From: Thalassobaculum fulvum
Lineage (GTDB): Bacteria > Pseudomonadota > Alphaproteobacteria > Thalassobaculales > Thalassobaculaceae
Direction of reading: 5' to 3'
Length of the DNA: 64,000 nucleotides
Assembly (NCBI RefSeq): GCF_014652915.1
Contig: NZ_BMZS01000009.1
Location: 275,226-339,225 of the forward strand
Shown one piece after another: positions 6,771 to 16,612 of the stretch (its first letter is position 1; every line of letters starts with the position of its first letter). A program made the translations under genes and the position numbers. Under the pieces are notes generated by a model. It was not told the DNA's origin. It was given only the letters and a program-made list of their open reading frames with translations, and searched no databases.

Positions 6771-8771
6771 ATGGTCCGTTCCGTCACCTCGTCCATCGAC
6801 ACGTTCAGCCGATTCTCGGGGCTGGCGGTCGGACAGTTCTATCTCGTCTGCGCCGCGGTCACGATGTACGAGGTGATCGCACGGTACTTCTTCCACGCGC
6901 CGACGCAGTGGGCGTTCGAGATGGTCATGGTGCTGTGCGCCACGGCCTGGATGCTGTCGGTCGGGTACATCACCCAGCATGGCCGGCACATCGGCATCAC
7001 GGTCTTCTACCTGATGGCGTCGCCGCGTACGCAATGGCGGTTGGACCTGTTCGCGCTGGTCGTCGGCGTCGTCGCGCTGTTCCTGCTGGCCGGCGACGCG
7101 ATGGTCCGGTCGCTGGACTCCATCGACCTGGTCGAACGCGCCGGCAGCGCCTTCAACTCGCCGGAGCCGATGATGCTGAAGACCGCGCTGATGCTCGGCG
7201 CGGTGATCTATCTGGTGCAGCTTCTGGTCAACCTCCACAAGCACGTCGAGACCCGGATTCCCCGGCTGATCGTGGCGGTGATCGGCTGCCTGCTGGTGGC
7301 CCGGCTGCTGGTTCTGGTGATCGGGCACTACACCGGCGACACCGGCCTCTTCGGCTGGCTGAACGAAGCCGTCGCCTCGCTGGGCGAACTGCTCAACCCG
7401 CGGCAGGTCCTGAACCTGCGGGACTACGACATCGGCACCGTCAGCATCGGCATCGTCGTCGCCCTGATCGCGCTGATGATGACCGGCATGCCGCTCGGCG
7501 TCGTCACGCTGATCGTCTCGATCGTCTGCGCGCTGCTGTTCTTCGGCCCGCGCGGCCTGTACCTGGTTTCGACCAACGCCTACGGCCTGCTCGAGAACTA
7601 CCCGCTGATCGCGGTGCCGCTGTTCGTGCTGATGGCGTCGCTGCTGGAGAAGGCCGGCATCGCCGAGGACCTGTTCGACGCGATGTCGATCTTCGCCGGC
7701 AACCTGCGCGGCGGCGTCGCGGTCCAGACCGTGGTTGTCGCGGTCATCATGGCCGCGATGTCCGGCATCATGGGCGGCGAGATCGTCATGCTCGGGCTGG
7801 TGGCGCTGCCGCAGATGCTGCGGCTCGGCTACGACCGCAAGCTGTCGATCGGCGTGATCTGCGCGGCCGGCTCGCTCGCCACCCTGATTCCGCCGAGCGT
7901 GGTCATGATCGTCTATGCGCTGTCGGCGCAGGTGCCGATCGGCGATCTGTTCATGGCGGGCGTGTTCCCCGGACTGCTGCTGGCGGCCTTCTATATCGTT
8001 TTCGTTCTGGTCCGCTGCACCCTCGACCACTCGCTGGCGCCAACCGCCCGGGAGGCGGCGGCGCGCCGTGGCGAGACCGTCGAGCTGTCGTCGAACCGCA
8101 CCTTGGCGGTGATCCTGTCGATCCTGCTGATCGTGTGCGTGATGGGCTCGATCTACGGCGGCATCGCCTCGGTCACCGAGGCGGCCGGGGTCGGCGTGGC
8201 GGGCGCCGTGGTGGTCGCGGCCGTGCGGCGGCGCCTGACCTGGTCGATGCTGCAGGTCGCCGTGACCCAGACCATGTCCACGGTCGGTACCATTATCTGG
8301 CTGATCCTGGGAGCCGTCAGCTTCGTCGGGATCTACAACCTGGTCGGCGGCGGGGACTTCATGCGCAGCCTGTTCACCGGCCTCGACCTGCCGCCGCTCG
8401 GGGTGATCCTGGTGATGATGGGGATCCTGGTGATCCTCGGCACCTTCATGGAGTGGATCGCGATCCTGTTCATCACCGTGCCGATCTTCGCGCCGGTGGT
8501 CGAGACCATGGCGCCGGAGCTGGGACTCGACCCGGATGCCGCCAAGCTGTGGTTCGGCGTCCTGTTCGTCATGAACATCCAGATCTACTTCCTGTCGCCG
8601 CCGTTCGGACCGGCCTGCTTCTGGCTGAAATCGGTGGCGCCGTCGTACATCACCCTGCAGGAGATCTTCGTTGCGGTGCTGCCGTTCATCGCCCTGCAGA
8701 TCGTCGGCCTCGGCCTGGTCATGGCGTTCCCGGAGATCGCGCTGTGGCTGCCGCGGGTCCTGAGCGGCTGA
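6771..8771 (+). CDS. TRAP transporter fused permease, DctQM
   Basis: One 666-residue membrane protein carries both permease parts. Residues 1 to about 170 form a four-helix DctQ-like domain (EVIARYFFHAPTQWAFEM is typical of this family). After linking helices, the large DctM channel domain starts near residue 230 (MMTGMPLGVVTLIVS) and runs to the end, with the conserved IPPSVVMIVYA and FMEWIAILFITVPIF segments. The complex imports an organic acid from the periplasm using a sodium or proton gradient. Fused DctQM proteins are known but less common than separate subunits. A 42-residue membrane peptide gene follows 14 bases later. Confidence 0.92.
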   Translation: MVRSVTSSIDTFSRFSGLAVGQFYLVCAAVTMYEVIARYFFHAPTQWAFEMVMVLCATAWMLSVGYITQHGRHIGITVFYLMASPRTQWRLDLFALVVGVVALFLLAGDAMVRSLDSIDLVERAGSAFNSPEPMMLKTALMLGAVIYLVQLLVNLHKHVETRIPRLIVAVIGCLLVARLLVLVIGHYTGDTGLFGWLNEAVASLGELLNPRQVLNLRDYDIGTVSIGIVVALIALMMTGMPLGVVTLIVSIVCALLFFGPRGLYLVSTNAYGLLENYPLIAVPLFVLMASLLEKAGIAEDLFDAMSIFAGNLRGGVAVQTVVVAVIMAAMSGIMGGEIVMLGLVALPQMLRLGYDRKLSIGVICAAGSLATLIPPSVVMIVYALSAQVPIGDLFMAGVFPGLLLAAFYIVFVLVRCTLDHSLAPTAREAAARRGETVELSSNRTLAVILSILLIVCVMGSIYGGIASVTEAAGVGVAGAVVVAAVRRRLTWSMLQVAVTQTMSTVGTIIWLILGAVSFVGIYNLVGGGDFMRSLFTGLDLPPLGVILVMMGILVILGTFMEWIAILFITVPIFAPVVETMAPELGLDPDAAKLWFGVLFVMNIQIYFLSPPFGPACFWLKSVAPSYITLQEIFVAVLPFIALQIVGLGLVMAFPEIALWLPRVLSG

Positions 8772-8785
8772 TAGGAGACGAACCG

Positions 8786-8914
8786 ATGTCGCACGATTCC
8801 TCCGAGGGGCGCGACGACAGCGCCATGTTCGGGGTCTGGCCGTCGCTGGTCGGCCTCGGCTTCGCGGCGCTGATCATGGCCGCGATGTTCAGCCTCGCGA
8901 CCGGGTTCCGCTGA
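8786..8914 (+). CDS. Small single-pass membrane protein downstream of TRAP permease, 42 aa
   Basis: ATG at 8786 is preceded by AGGAGA at a good distance and starts 14 bases after the permease stop, which supports translation. The product has a polar N terminus (SHDSSEGRDDSAMFG) and one hydrophobic helix, about residues 16-38 (VWPSLVGLGFAALIMAAMF). I know no family for it. Position suggests an accessory or stabilising subunit of the TRAP permease, which is inference only. Confidence 0.6.
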   Translation: MSHDSSEGRDDSAMFGVWPSLVGLGFAALIMAAMFSLATGFR

Positions 8915-8920
8915 CCGGCG

Positions 8921-10861
8921 TCAGGGGTGCCGGCGGACGAGGTCGTCGAACCCGACGATCTCGCCGGCGATCGCGCTGGCGGCGACCGTCGCCGGGCTGG
9001 CCAGCCACACCTTGCCGGGCCCGGACCGGCCCGGGAAGTTGCGGTTGATCGCGCTGATCGTGACCTGGTCCGGCCGCCGCGACAGGCCGGGGCCGCAGCC
9101 GGCGCAGGCTCCGCAGGCCGGCTGCAGGATCTCCGCCCCGACCCGACGGAACGTCTCGGTGTAGCCGCGCGCCCGGCAGTAGTCGCGGACCGCGACGGTG
9201 CCGTACTGCAGGAAGAACCGCACACCCGCCGCCACCCGCAGGCCGCGGCGCGCCGCCCAGTCGAGGACCTCGAAATAGGCGTCGAAGTCGGCGCGCTTGC
9301 CGGCCGTGCACGAGCCGCCGTAGGCGAGGTCGACGCGGACCGGCGCCTCGAGACCGTCGACCGGCACGCCGTTGCCGGGATCGCCGGGCCGGGCGAGCAT
9401 CGGGGCCAGGGTCCCGCAGTCGACCGTCACCACGCCGGCGTAGCGGGCATCGTCGTCGCTCCGCATCCACGGTTCCGGCACGAAGTCGAGGCCGCGCCGC
9501 TCGTTCAGGAAGCGGACGGTCTCCGCGTCCGGCGCCACGATCCCGCTCAGCCCGCCGAGTTCGGCGGTCATGTTGGTGAGGGTGGCCCGCTCGTCGGTCG
9601 ACAGCCCGGCGACAGCCGGGCCGGCGAACTCGAACATCTTGCCGACGCCCAGCCCGGCCCGGAGATCCGGCTGCGCCAGCAGGTGCAGGACGATGTCCTT
9701 GGCCATCACCCCGGGGGCGAGCCGCCCGGTCAGCTCGATCCGCAGGGTCTCGGGGACGACCAGCCGGGTCAGCCCGGTGGTCAGCGCGGTCGCCATGTCG
9801 GTGCTGCCGACCCCGTAGGCGAGGCAGCCGAGGGCGCCGTTGTGCGGGGTGTGGGAATCTGTGCCGGCCAGCAGCTGGCCGGGAAGCGCATAGTCCTCGA
9901 TCATCACCGCGTGCGAGATGCCCTCGGAGCCCTCCTCGCCGACCAGATAGCCGTGGTCCCGGATCCCGTACTCGGCGACGAACGCCCGGTGGCCCTCGGA
10001 CATCCGGCGGATACCGGCCAGGCGCTCGGCGCCGGCGCCGACCTCGGGGCGGTGGGCGTAGGAGTAGTGGTCCTCGAACGAGACGATGCTCGCCGGGTCG
10101 TGGAGGACCAGCGGCCGGCCGAGGGTCTCGTGCAGCATGTGGGCGCACATGGCCGTGTAGATGTCGTGGAAGTACCGCCAGTCGGGGCGCACGAACCCGG
10201 CCGAACCCGGATGCGGGTCCCAGGCGTCGTCCACGGTCGAGACGGCGTGGCGGGCGATGATCTTCTCGACCAGGGTGCGCGGCCGGTCGGCGCAGGCGGC
10301 AACCGGCCGAAGCCCGGCGGCGACCGACCGGCCGTAGCGCAGCAGGCCGCCGGCCCGCAGGATGCCCGCGGTCAGCGGGTCGCGGTCGGCCAGCAGCTCG
10401 TCGACGGGAATCGGTTCGCCGGACCGAATCCGCGGTAGCAGGCCGAGATCGGTCGAGGTGAACAGCCCGAGATTGTCGGCGTTCTGCCGGTAGATCCGCT
10501 CGAAGCTCTCGGCGATCACCAGGCGGATGCCGGCCCGCAGCTCGGCCAGTGGGCTGTGTTCGCGCGACGATCCCTTGCCGTACCGCTTGCCGCCGACGAT
10601 CACCTCGAAACCGCCGCGGCGGATCGTGTCGCGGCCGATCGGCCGGCGCCCGCCGGTCTCGAAGCCGACATGGGCATGGCGGCCGAGCTCGTCGTCGTAG
10701 TGCACCAGAACCGGGATCGGGGTGATCTCGTCCGTCGAGATGTCCGCCCGCAGGGGGCCGGCCGACCGTTCGTCCAGGTCGCTGCCGGCCAGCTGCCGGT
10801 CGACCGCGGCGGGATCGACGCTGAGGTAGAGCGTGCGCCCCGTGAAGTGCAGGCTGGTCAA
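8921..10861 (-). CDS. Aconitase-superfamily hydro-lyase, fused small and large subunit domains (swivel domain first)
   Basis: A 646-residue protein joins both halves of a LeuCD-type dehydratase in one chain. The swivel (LeuD-like) domain is N-terminal, residues 1-180, with DEITP near 44 and GSSREHS at 97-103. The catalytic (LeuC-like) domain spans about 195-646, with GTDSHTPH at 333-340, GGSC (Cys518) and CGACAGC (Cys583, 586, 589) as candidate 4Fe-4S ligands, and an RNFPGR motif at 608-613. Substrate could be isopropylmalate-, aconitate-, homoaconitate- or methylcitrate-like. The likely start is TTG at 10861, preceded by GGGGGAAC; nothing recognisable lies in the frame upstream. The gene is convergent with the TRAP operon, six bases from its end. 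Confidence 0.8.
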   Translation of the reverse strand: MTSLHFTGRTLYLSVDPAAVDRQLAGSDLDERSAGPLRADISTDEITPIPVLVHYDDELGRHAHVGFETGGRRPIGRDTIRRGGFEVIVGGKRYGKGSSREHSPLAELRAGIRLVIAESFERIYRQNADNLGLFTSTDLGLLPRIRSGEPIPVDELLADRDPLTAGILRAGGLLRYGRSVAAGLRPVAACADRPRTLVEKIIARHAVSTVDDAWDPHPGSAGFVRPDWRYFHDIYTAMCAHMLHETLGRPLVLHDPASIVSFEDHYSYAHRPEVGAGAERLAGIRRMSEGHRAFVAEYGIRDHGYLVGEEGSEGISHAVMIEDYALPGQLLAGTDSHTPHNGALGCLAYGVGSTDMATALTTGLTRLVVPETLRIELTGRLAPGVMAKDIVLHLLAQPDLRAGLGVGKMFEFAGPAVAGLSTDERATLTNMTAELGGLSGIVAPDAETVRFLNERRGLDFVPEPWMRSDDDARYAGVVTVDCGTLAPMLARPGDPGNGVPVDGLEAPVRVDLAYGGSCTAGKRADFDAYFEVLDWAARRGLRVAAGVRFFLQYGTVAVRDYCRARGYTETFRRVGAEILQPACGACAGCGPGLSRRPDQVTISAINRNFPGRSGPGKVWLASPATVAASAIAGEIVGFDDLVRRHP

Positions 10862-10978
10862 GGTCGTTCCCCCGATCCGGCGGCGGCCGATGCCGTTGCC
10901 GTGCGTCTGCCGAGTATAGGGCGGGGCCGCGGCGCGGGCAGCCGGGCCTGCCGGCATTTCGCACCTGCGAACGCAGCC

Positions 10979-10992
10979 TTGATCCAAGTCAA
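10979..10992 (+). promoter_or_regulatory. FNR/FixK-type box of the cco operon
   Basis: TTGATCCAAGTCAA matches the FNR/FixK pattern TTGA-N6-TCAA exactly, with one mismatch to the strict FNR half-site on the right. If it is centred at -41.5, the transcript starts near 11027, and TAAGTT at 11015-11020 sits where a -10 box is expected. This is a class II activated promoter for cbb3 oxidase under low oxygen, as known in alphaproteobacteria. Confidence 0.8.
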
Positions 10993-11073
10993 CGCACCGC
11001 CCTACCGCCGCCTCTAAGTTGCCGCAATGCCCGCACCCGCGGGCGTTCCGGCTTATATTGGGGGTGTTTGACC

Positions 11074-12744
11074 ATGCGAGCGAGTGACAGCACCATCAAC
11101 GTGCTGGGCCTCGATTGGGCGGTCGGACTTCTGCTCGGTGTCGGCGCCGTCGTCAGTCTGTTCCTGATGGCGGGCGCACCGACCTGGGAGTTCGGCTTCC
11201 ATGGAGCCCTGTTCTTCGCGTTCTTTGCCGGCGGCTGCTTCCTTCTGGTGAAGCGGCACTACGACTTCCGGGAGGGCCTGATCGGCGCCCCGAAGGCCGT
11301 GGACGGCGTCGCCTACAACGACGGACCGATCCGGCTTGCCGTCATCGCCGCGGTGTTCTGGGGCCTGGCGGGCTTCCTGGTGGGCGTCGTCATCGCCTTC
11401 CAGCTGGCGTTTCCGGCGCTGAACTTCGACCTGCCGTGGACCAATTTCGGCCGGTTGCGCCCGCTGCACACCTCGGCGGTGATCTTCGCGTTCGGCGGCA
11501 ACGTCCTGCTCGCGACCTCCTTCCACGTGGTCCAGCGCACCTGCAAGGCGCGGCTGGCCGGCGAGCTGGCGCCGTGGTTCGTGGTGTGGGGCTACCAGCT
11601 GTTCATCGCGCTCGCCGGTACCGGCTACCTGCTCGGGATCACCCAGAGCAAGGAATACGCCGAGCCCGAGTGGTACGTGGACCTGTGGCTGACCATCGTC
11701 TGGGTGGTCTACCTGCTGGTGTTCCTGGCCACCCTGTGGCGCCGGCGCGAGCCGCACATCTTCGTGGCCAACTGGTTCTACCTGGCCTTCATCGTCACGA
11801 TCGCGATGCTGCACATCGTGAACAACCTGGCGCTGCCGGTCTCGCTGACCGGCCCGAAGAGCTACCAGGTGTTCGCGGGCGTCCAGGACGCGCTGACCCA
11901 ATGGTGGTACGGCCACAACGCGGTCGGCTTCTTCCTGACCGCCGGCTTCCTGGCGATCATGTACTACTACATCCCGAAGCGCGCCGAGCGGCCGGTGTAC
12001 TCCTACCGGCTGTCGATCGTGCACTTCTGGGCGCTGATCTTCCTGTACATCTGGGCCGGCCCGCACCACCTGCACTACACCGCGCTGCCGGAGTGGTCGC
12101 AGACCCTCGGCATGACCTTCTCGGTGATGCTGTGGATGCCGAGCTGGGGCGGCATGATCAACGGCCTGATGACCCTGTCGGGCGCCTGGGACAAGCTGCG
12201 CACCGATCCGGTCCTGCGGATGATGGTGGTGTCCGTGGCGTTCTACGGCATGAGCACCTTCGAGGGCCCGGTCATGTCGATCAAGGCCGTGAACTCGCTC
12301 AGCCACTACACCGACTGGACCGTCGGCCACGTGCACTCAGGTGCGCTCGGCTGGGTCGGGTTCGTGAGCTTCGGCGCCCTGTACTGCCTGGTGCCGATCA
12401 TGTGGAACCGCAAGCGGCTGTACTCGCTGCGGCTCGTCGAGTGGCACTTCTGGGTCGCCTCGATCGGCATCGTCCTCTACATCACGGCGATGTGGGTCTC
12501 GGGCATCCTGCAGGGCTTGATGTGGCGGGCCTACGACAGCCTGGGCTTCCTCGAGTACTCGTTCGTCGAGACCGTCGAGGCCATGCATCCGTTCTACGTG
12601 ATCCGGGCCTGCGGCGGCCTGCTGTTCCTGGCCGGCGCCCTGATCATGACCTACAACCTGGTGCGGACCGCCCGTGGCGACGTGGAGAGCGAGGCGGGCG
12701 AACCCGCAGCGGCTCCGGCTGCCGCCGGCGCGGTGGGAGGCTGA
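11074..12744 (+). CDS. ccoN: cbb3-type cytochrome c oxidase subunit I
   Basis: A 556-residue, about 12-helix haem-copper oxidase core subunit. Conserved histidine-containing helices include [16 protein letters not shown] (low-spin haem ligand), [15 protein letters not shown] (CuB region) and [19 protein letters not shown] (high-spin haem region). It carries haem b, haem b3 and CuB and reduces oxygen to water while pumping protons. It is the first gene of the ccoNOQP unit, directly behind the FNR/FixK box. ATG at 11074 was chosen over an in-frame TTG at 11068. The C-terminal tail after the last helix is Ala/Glu-rich and probably disordered. Confidence 0.97.
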   Translation: MRASDSTINVLGLDWAVGLLLGVGAVVSLFLMAGAPTWEFGFHGALFFAFFAGGCFLLVKRHYDFREGLIGAPKAVDGVAYNDGPIRLAVIAAVFWGLAGFLVGVVIAFQLAFPALNFDLPWTNFGRLRPLHTSAVIFAFGGNVLLATSFHVVQRTCKARLAGELAPWFVVWGYQLFIALAGTGYLLGITQSKEYAEPEWYVDLWLTIVWVVYLLVFLATLWRRREPHIFVANWFYLAFIVTIAMLHIVNNLALPVSLTGPKSYQVFAGVQDALTQWWYGHNAVGFFLTAGFLAIMYYYIPKRAERPVYSYRLSIVHFWALIFLYIWAGPHHLHYTALPEWSQTLGMTFSVMLWMPSWGGMINGLMTLSGAWDKLRTDPVLRMMVVSVAFYGMSTFEGPVMSIKAVNSLSHYTDWTVGHVHSGALGWVGFVSFGALYCLVPIMWNRKRLYSLRLVEWHFWVASIGIVLYITAMWVSGILQGLMWRAYDSLGFLEYSFVETVEAMHPFYVIRACGGLLFLAGALIMTYNLVRTARGDVESEAGEPAAAPAAAGAVGG

Positions 12745-12748
12745 GCCA

Positions 12749-13489
12749 ATGGCAGTCATGGACCATCACGGCAAGATCGAGCGCAACTCGATCCTGCTGA
12801 CGGTGCTGGTGCTGATCGTGGTCTCGATCGGCGGCATCGTGGAACTGGCGCCCCTGTTCTACCTGGAGAGCACGATCGAGAAGGTGCAGGGCATGCGTCC
12901 CTACACCCCGCTCGAGCTCGCCGGCCGGAACATCTACATCCGCGAGGGCTGCTACAACTGCCACAGCCAGATGGTGCGGCCGTTCCGCGACGAGAACGAG
13001 CGGTACGGCCACTACTCGCTGGCGGCCGAGAGCATGTACGACCGGCCGTTCCAGTGGGGCTCCAAGCGGACCGGGCCGGACCTGGCCCGGGTCGGCGGTC
13101 GCTACTCCGACGAGTGGCACCGTGCCCACCTGGTCGACCCGCGCTCGGTGGTGCCGGAGTCGATCATGCCCGGCTATCCGTTCCTGGCCGAGCGTGAGCT
13201 CCGGTTCGGCGACATCGCCGCCGACCTGAAGACCAACGCGGTTCTCGGCGTGCCGTACGACCAGGCCATGATCGAGGCGGCGGTGAACGACGTCCGGATC
13301 CAGGCCACGGTCGACGCCGACGGCGTCGAGGACTTCCAGGCCCGGTATCCCAAGGCCCAGGCCCGTGACTTCGACGGCGATCCGGCGCGGATCACCGAGC
13401 TGGATGCGCTGATCGCGTATCTGCAGATGCTCGGCACGCTCGTCGACTTCTCGGTCTACGAGCCGACCGCTGGCGACAACGCACGGTGA
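12749..13489 (+). CDS. ccoO: cbb3-type cytochrome c oxidase subunit II
   Basis: A 246-residue membrane-anchored monohaem cytochrome c. One N-terminal helix (about residues 16-36) is followed by the haem motif CYNCH (Cys68, Cys71, His72) and [16 protein letters not shown]. It passes electrons from CcoP to CcoN. The sixth haem ligand is probably the Met in ESIMPGYPF. The gene starts four bases after the ccoN stop. Confidence 0.97.
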   Translation: MAVMDHHGKIERNSILLTVLVLIVVSIGGIVELAPLFYLESTIEKVQGMRPYTPLELAGRNIYIREGCYNCHSQMVRPFRDENERYGHYSLAAESMYDRPFQWGSKRTGPDLARVGGRYSDEWHRAHLVDPRSVVPESIMPGYPFLAERELRFGDIAADLKTNAVLGVPYDQAMIEAAVNDVRIQATVDADGVEDFQARYPKAQARDFDGDPARITELDALIAYLQMLGTLVDFSVYEPTAGDNAR

Positions 13490-13499
13490 GGAGGCGGAC

Positions 13500-13649
13500 A
13501 TGACCTATCACGACGTCTCCGTGTTCGCGCAGTCCTGGGGCCTGGTGTTCCTGGTCGCGCTGTTCATGGCGGCCTGTGCCTACGCGCTCTGGCCGGGCAA
13601 CCGCGCCCGGTTCGAGCGGGCCGCCCGCCAGCCGCTCGAGGAGGATTGA
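13500..13649 (+). CDS. ccoQ: cbb3-type cytochrome c oxidase assembly subunit CcoQ/FixQ
   Basis: A 49-residue protein with one membrane helix (about 13-33, LVFLVALFMAACAYALWP) and a basic C-terminal tail ending QPLEED, the usual CcoQ shape. It stabilises the assembled oxidase. The start ATG at 13500 follows GAGGAGG and lies ten bases after ccoO; ccoP begins three bases after its stop. Confidence 0.9.
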   Translation: MTYHDVSVFAQSWGLVFLVALFMAACAYALWPGNRARFERAARQPLEED

Positions 13650-13652
13650 TCG

Positions 13653-14525
13653 ATGGCGCACGTCGCTGACAAGGACCCCGTCAGCGGGGTCGACACCACC
13701 GGCCACGAGTGGGACGGCATCAAGGAACTGGACAACCCGTTGCCGCGCTGGTGGCTGTGGGTGTTCTACGCCTGTGTCGTCTGGTCGATCGGCTACTGGA
13801 TCGTGATGCCGTCCTGGCCGCTGGTCTCCAGCTACACCAAGGGGGTGATCGGGTTTTCGCAGCGCGAGAACCTGATCGAGGAGATCGCCGCGGCCAAGGC
13901 CGACCAGGCGCAGTGGCTCGACCGGATCAAGACCGCCTCGGTCGAGGAGATCCGGGCCGATCCGCAGCTGCTGGAGTTCGCGATGGCGGGCGGCCGGTCG
14001 GCGTTCGCGGTGAACTGCTCGCAGTGCCACGGCCAGGGTGCCGCCGGCTCCAAGGGCTATCCGAACCTGAACGACGACGCCTGGCTGTGGGGCGGCACGC
14101 CGGAGCAGATCCTGTTCACGATCACCCACGGCATCCGCAATGCCGACGACCCGGACGCCCGCTGGTCCGAGATGCCGAAGTTCGGCAAGGACGGGCTGCT
14201 GGACGCCAAGCAGATCGGCGACGTGGTGGAGCATGTGCTGGCGCTGTCCGGCCAGGACCACGACGCCGCCCGGGCGGAGGCCGGCAAGGCGGTGTTCGTC
14301 GAGCAGTGCGTGGCCTGCCACGGCGACGACGGCAAGGGCAACATCGAGCTCGGGGCGCCGAACCTGACCGACTCGATCTGGCTGTACGGCGGCGACCGTG
14401 CGGCGGTGACCGAGTCGGTGGTGAACGCCCGCTTCGGTATCATGCCGGCGTGGGGGTTGAAGCTCGACGAGGCGACCCTCAAGCAGCTTGCCGTCTACGT
14501 CCACGCGCTCGGCGGCGGGCAGTAG
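13653..14525 (+). CDS. ccoP: cbb3-type cytochrome c oxidase subunit III (dihaem)
   Basis: A 290-residue dihaem cytochrome c. The N-terminal FixP-type segment (NPLPRWWLWVFYACVVWSIG) forms the membrane anchor at residues 29-52. Two haem motifs follow: CSQCH (Cys122, Cys125, His126) and CVACH (Cys219, Cys222, His223). Methionine ligands are likely in EMPKFG and GIMPAWG. It receives electrons from soluble cytochrome c and passes them to CcoO. The length is standard. Confidence 0.97.
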   Translation: MAHVADKDPVSGVDTTGHEWDGIKELDNPLPRWWLWVFYACVVWSIGYWIVMPSWPLVSSYTKGVIGFSQRENLIEEIAAAKADQAQWLDRIKTASVEEIRADPQLLEFAMAGGRSAFAVNCSQCHGQGAAGSKGYPNLNDDAWLWGGTPEQILFTITHGIRNADDPDARWSEMPKFGKDGLLDAKQIGDVVEHVLALSGQDHDAARAEAGKAVFVEQCVACHGDDGKGNIELGAPNLTDSIWLYGGDRAAVTESVVNARFGIMPAWGLKLDEATLKQLAVYVHALGGGQ

Positions 14526-14565
14526 GGCGGCGGGCAGCAGACTCAGGCCCTGTGAGGAACGTGCC

Positions 14566-16056
14566 ATGAATCTCGTGGAGCTGGCGAAGGCGGCAGAGGT
14601 CGGCGGGTCCCCCGTCGAACAGTCCGACGCCGCCGCGGTGAACCGGAAGGAGAACCGGCCGCTCTACAAGGGGCGGGAGCCGATCTACCCGAAGCTCGCC
14701 CATGGCACGTTCCGTCGCCTGAAGTGGATCGTGATGGCGATCGCCCTCGCGATCTACTACGTCACCCCCTGGATCCGGTGGGATCGCGGTGCGAACCTGC
14801 CGGACCAGGCGGTGCTGATCGACTTCCCGGCCCGCCGGTTCTACTTCTTCTTCATCGAGATCTGGCCGCAGGAGGTCTACTACCTGACCGGCCTGCTGAT
14901 CCTGGCGGCGTTCTCGCTGTTCCTGATCACCGCGCTGGCCGGCCGGGTATGGTGCGGCTACGCCTGCCCGCAGACCGTCTGGACCGACCTGTTCATCATG
15001 GTCGAGCGGATGGTCGAGGGCGACCGGGCCGAGCGCATCCGTCTCGCCAAGGCCCCGATGTCCGCCGGCAAGCTGGGCAAGCTCGTCCTGAAGCACGGGA
15101 TATGGCTGCTGATCGCGATGGCGACCGGCGGCGCCTGGGTGTTCTATTTCGCCGACGCACCCGCCCTGCTGCGCGACCTGGTCACCCTGCAGGCCGTGCC
15201 GGTCGCCTACATCACCATCGGCATCCTGACCTTCACGACCTACAGCCTCGGCGGGCTGATGCGCGAGCAGGTGTGCACCTACATGTGCCCGTGGCCGCGC
15301 ATCCAGGCCGCCATGCAAGACGACGAATCGCTGATCGTCTCCTACAAGGACGATCGCGGCGAGCCGCGCATGCCGTTCCGCAAGGGCCAGGACTGGTCGA
15401 AGCGCGGCGACTGCATCGACTGCCGGCAGTGCGTGGCGGTCTGCCCGATGGGCATCGACATCCGCGACGGCCAGCAGCTCGAATGCATCGCCTGCGCGCT
15501 GTGCATCGACGCCTGCGACGACGTCATGGTCAAGATCGGCCGGCCGAAAGGGCTGATCGGCTACGACACCCTGCTCAACCACGACCGGCGCAAGCGCGGC
15601 GAGGCGACGCGGGTGCGATGGCTGCGGCCCCGCACCGTCCTGTACGCCGGCCTGATCGCCGTCGTCGGCCTGATCATGCTGATCGCGCTGACCACGCGCT
15701 CGACCCTCGACGTCAACGTCCAGCACGACCGGAATCCGCTGTTCGTGAAGCTGGCCGACGGTTCGATCCGCAACGGCTACACGGTCAAGATCCTGAACAA
15801 GGAGCACGCGACCGCCCATTTCAGCATCGTCTTCGACGGCCTGCCGGCGCACGAGGTGTCAATCGTCGGGTACGAGCCCGGCCGGACCACCGGCATCGAG
15901 GTCGCGCCGGACCGCCTGGCCGCCTTCCGGGTGTTCGTCGCGGTACCGGCCGATTCCTTGAAGTCCGACCTGACCGATATCAATGTGGTGGTCCGCGACG
16001 AGGACAATGATCGGGAGGCACGCAGCTCCTCCATCTTCCGGGGACCCGAGAAATGA
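14566..16056 (+). CDS. ccoG: Cytochrome c oxidase accessory protein CcoG (FixG), polyferredoxin-like cupric reductase
   Basis: A 496-residue membrane protein with several helices around residues 50-230 and two 4Fe-4S ferredoxin motifs, CIDCRQCVAVCP and CIACALCIDAC. Two further cysteine pairs (YACPQT, TYMCPWP) lie near the membrane, and an Ig-like C-terminal domain follows. CcoG reduces copper(II) to copper(I) for insertion into CcoN. ATG at 14566 follows GAGGAA; the stop overlaps the start of ccoH (ATGA). It opens the maturation block ccoGHIS. Confidence 0.95.
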   Translation: MNLVELAKAAEVGGSPVEQSDAAAVNRKENRPLYKGREPIYPKLAHGTFRRLKWIVMAIALAIYYVTPWIRWDRGANLPDQAVLIDFPARRFYFFFIEIWPQEVYYLTGLLILAAFSLFLITALAGRVWCGYACPQTVWTDLFIMVERMVEGDRAERIRLAKAPMSAGKLGKLVLKHGIWLLIAMATGGAWVFYFADAPALLRDLVTLQAVPVAYITIGILTFTTYSLGGLMREQVCTYMCPWPRIQAAMQDDESLIVSYKDDRGEPRMPFRKGQDWSKRGDCIDCRQCVAVCPMGIDIRDGQQLECIACALCIDACDDVMVKIGRPKGLIGYDTLLNHDRRKRGEATRVRWLRPRTVLYAGLIAVVGLIMLIALTTRSTLDVNVQHDRNPLFVKLADGSIRNGYTVKILNKEHATAHFSIVFDGLPAHEVSIVGYEPGRTTGIEVAPDRLAAFRVFVAVPADSLKSDLTDINVVVRDEDNDREARSSSIFRGPEK

Positions 16057-16601
16057 GCATGCTTCCCGTGTCCGGCGATCCGCTTCCCGGGACCGGCGCC
16101 GCCGGCGGCTTCCGCATCACGGGCCGGCACGTGCTGGCCGCGATGCTGGTGTTCTTCGGCATCGTCATCGGCGTCAACGTCACCTTCGTGCACCTGGCGC
16201 TGAGCAGCTGGACCGGTCTGACCGACCACCAGAGCTACCGCAGCGGCATCAGCTGGAACCGCACGCTCGAGCGCGATGCGGCGCAGAAGGCGCTCGGCTG
16301 GACGGCCGCGGTCGACAGCCGGTTCTCGGGCGACGCGGTCGCGGGCGGCCGGCCGTTCGAGGTGACGGTGACGATCCGCGACCGCGACGGGCACCCGGTC
16401 ACCGGCCTCGCCTTCGCCGGCGAGGCCCGGCATCCGGTTCTGGAGATCGACGACCGGTCGCTGACCTTCGCGGAGGCCGGCGGCGGGGTGTACCGGGGGA
16501 CGGCGGTTCTGCCGTCCGCCGCCGACTGGGAACTGATGCTGGTCGCGACCCGCCCCGACGGCTTCGAGTATCGCATCGAGACCGTGGCCGCGGTCCGCTG
16601 A
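16053..16601 (+). CDS. ccoH: cbb3 oxidase maturation protein CcoH/FixH
   Basis: A 182-residue protein with one N-terminal membrane helix (VLAAMLVFFGIVIGVNVTFV, about 29-48) and a periplasmic FixH domain containing YRSGISWN and later RHPVLEI. It helps assemble the oxidase, contacting CcoN and the copper ATPase. Translation is coupled to ccoG through an ATGA overlap, and ccoI begins 11 bases downstream. Confidence 0.9.
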   Translation: MSMLPVSGDPLPGTGAAGGFRITGRHVLAAMLVFFGIVIGVNVTFVHLALSSWTGLTDHQSYRSGISWNRTLERDAAQKALGWTAAVDSRFSGDAVAGGRPFEVTVTIRDRDGHPVTGLAFAGEARHPVLEIDDRSLTFAEAGGGVYRGTAVLPSAADWELMLVATRPDGFEYRIETVAAVR

Positions 16602-16612
16602 CGGAGGCAGGA

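Noticed and set aside
5550..8030. An 826-codon open frame on the - strand
   Set aside because: It lies antisense to the TRAP genes and is rich in Asp, His, Arg and Gln without any domain pattern.
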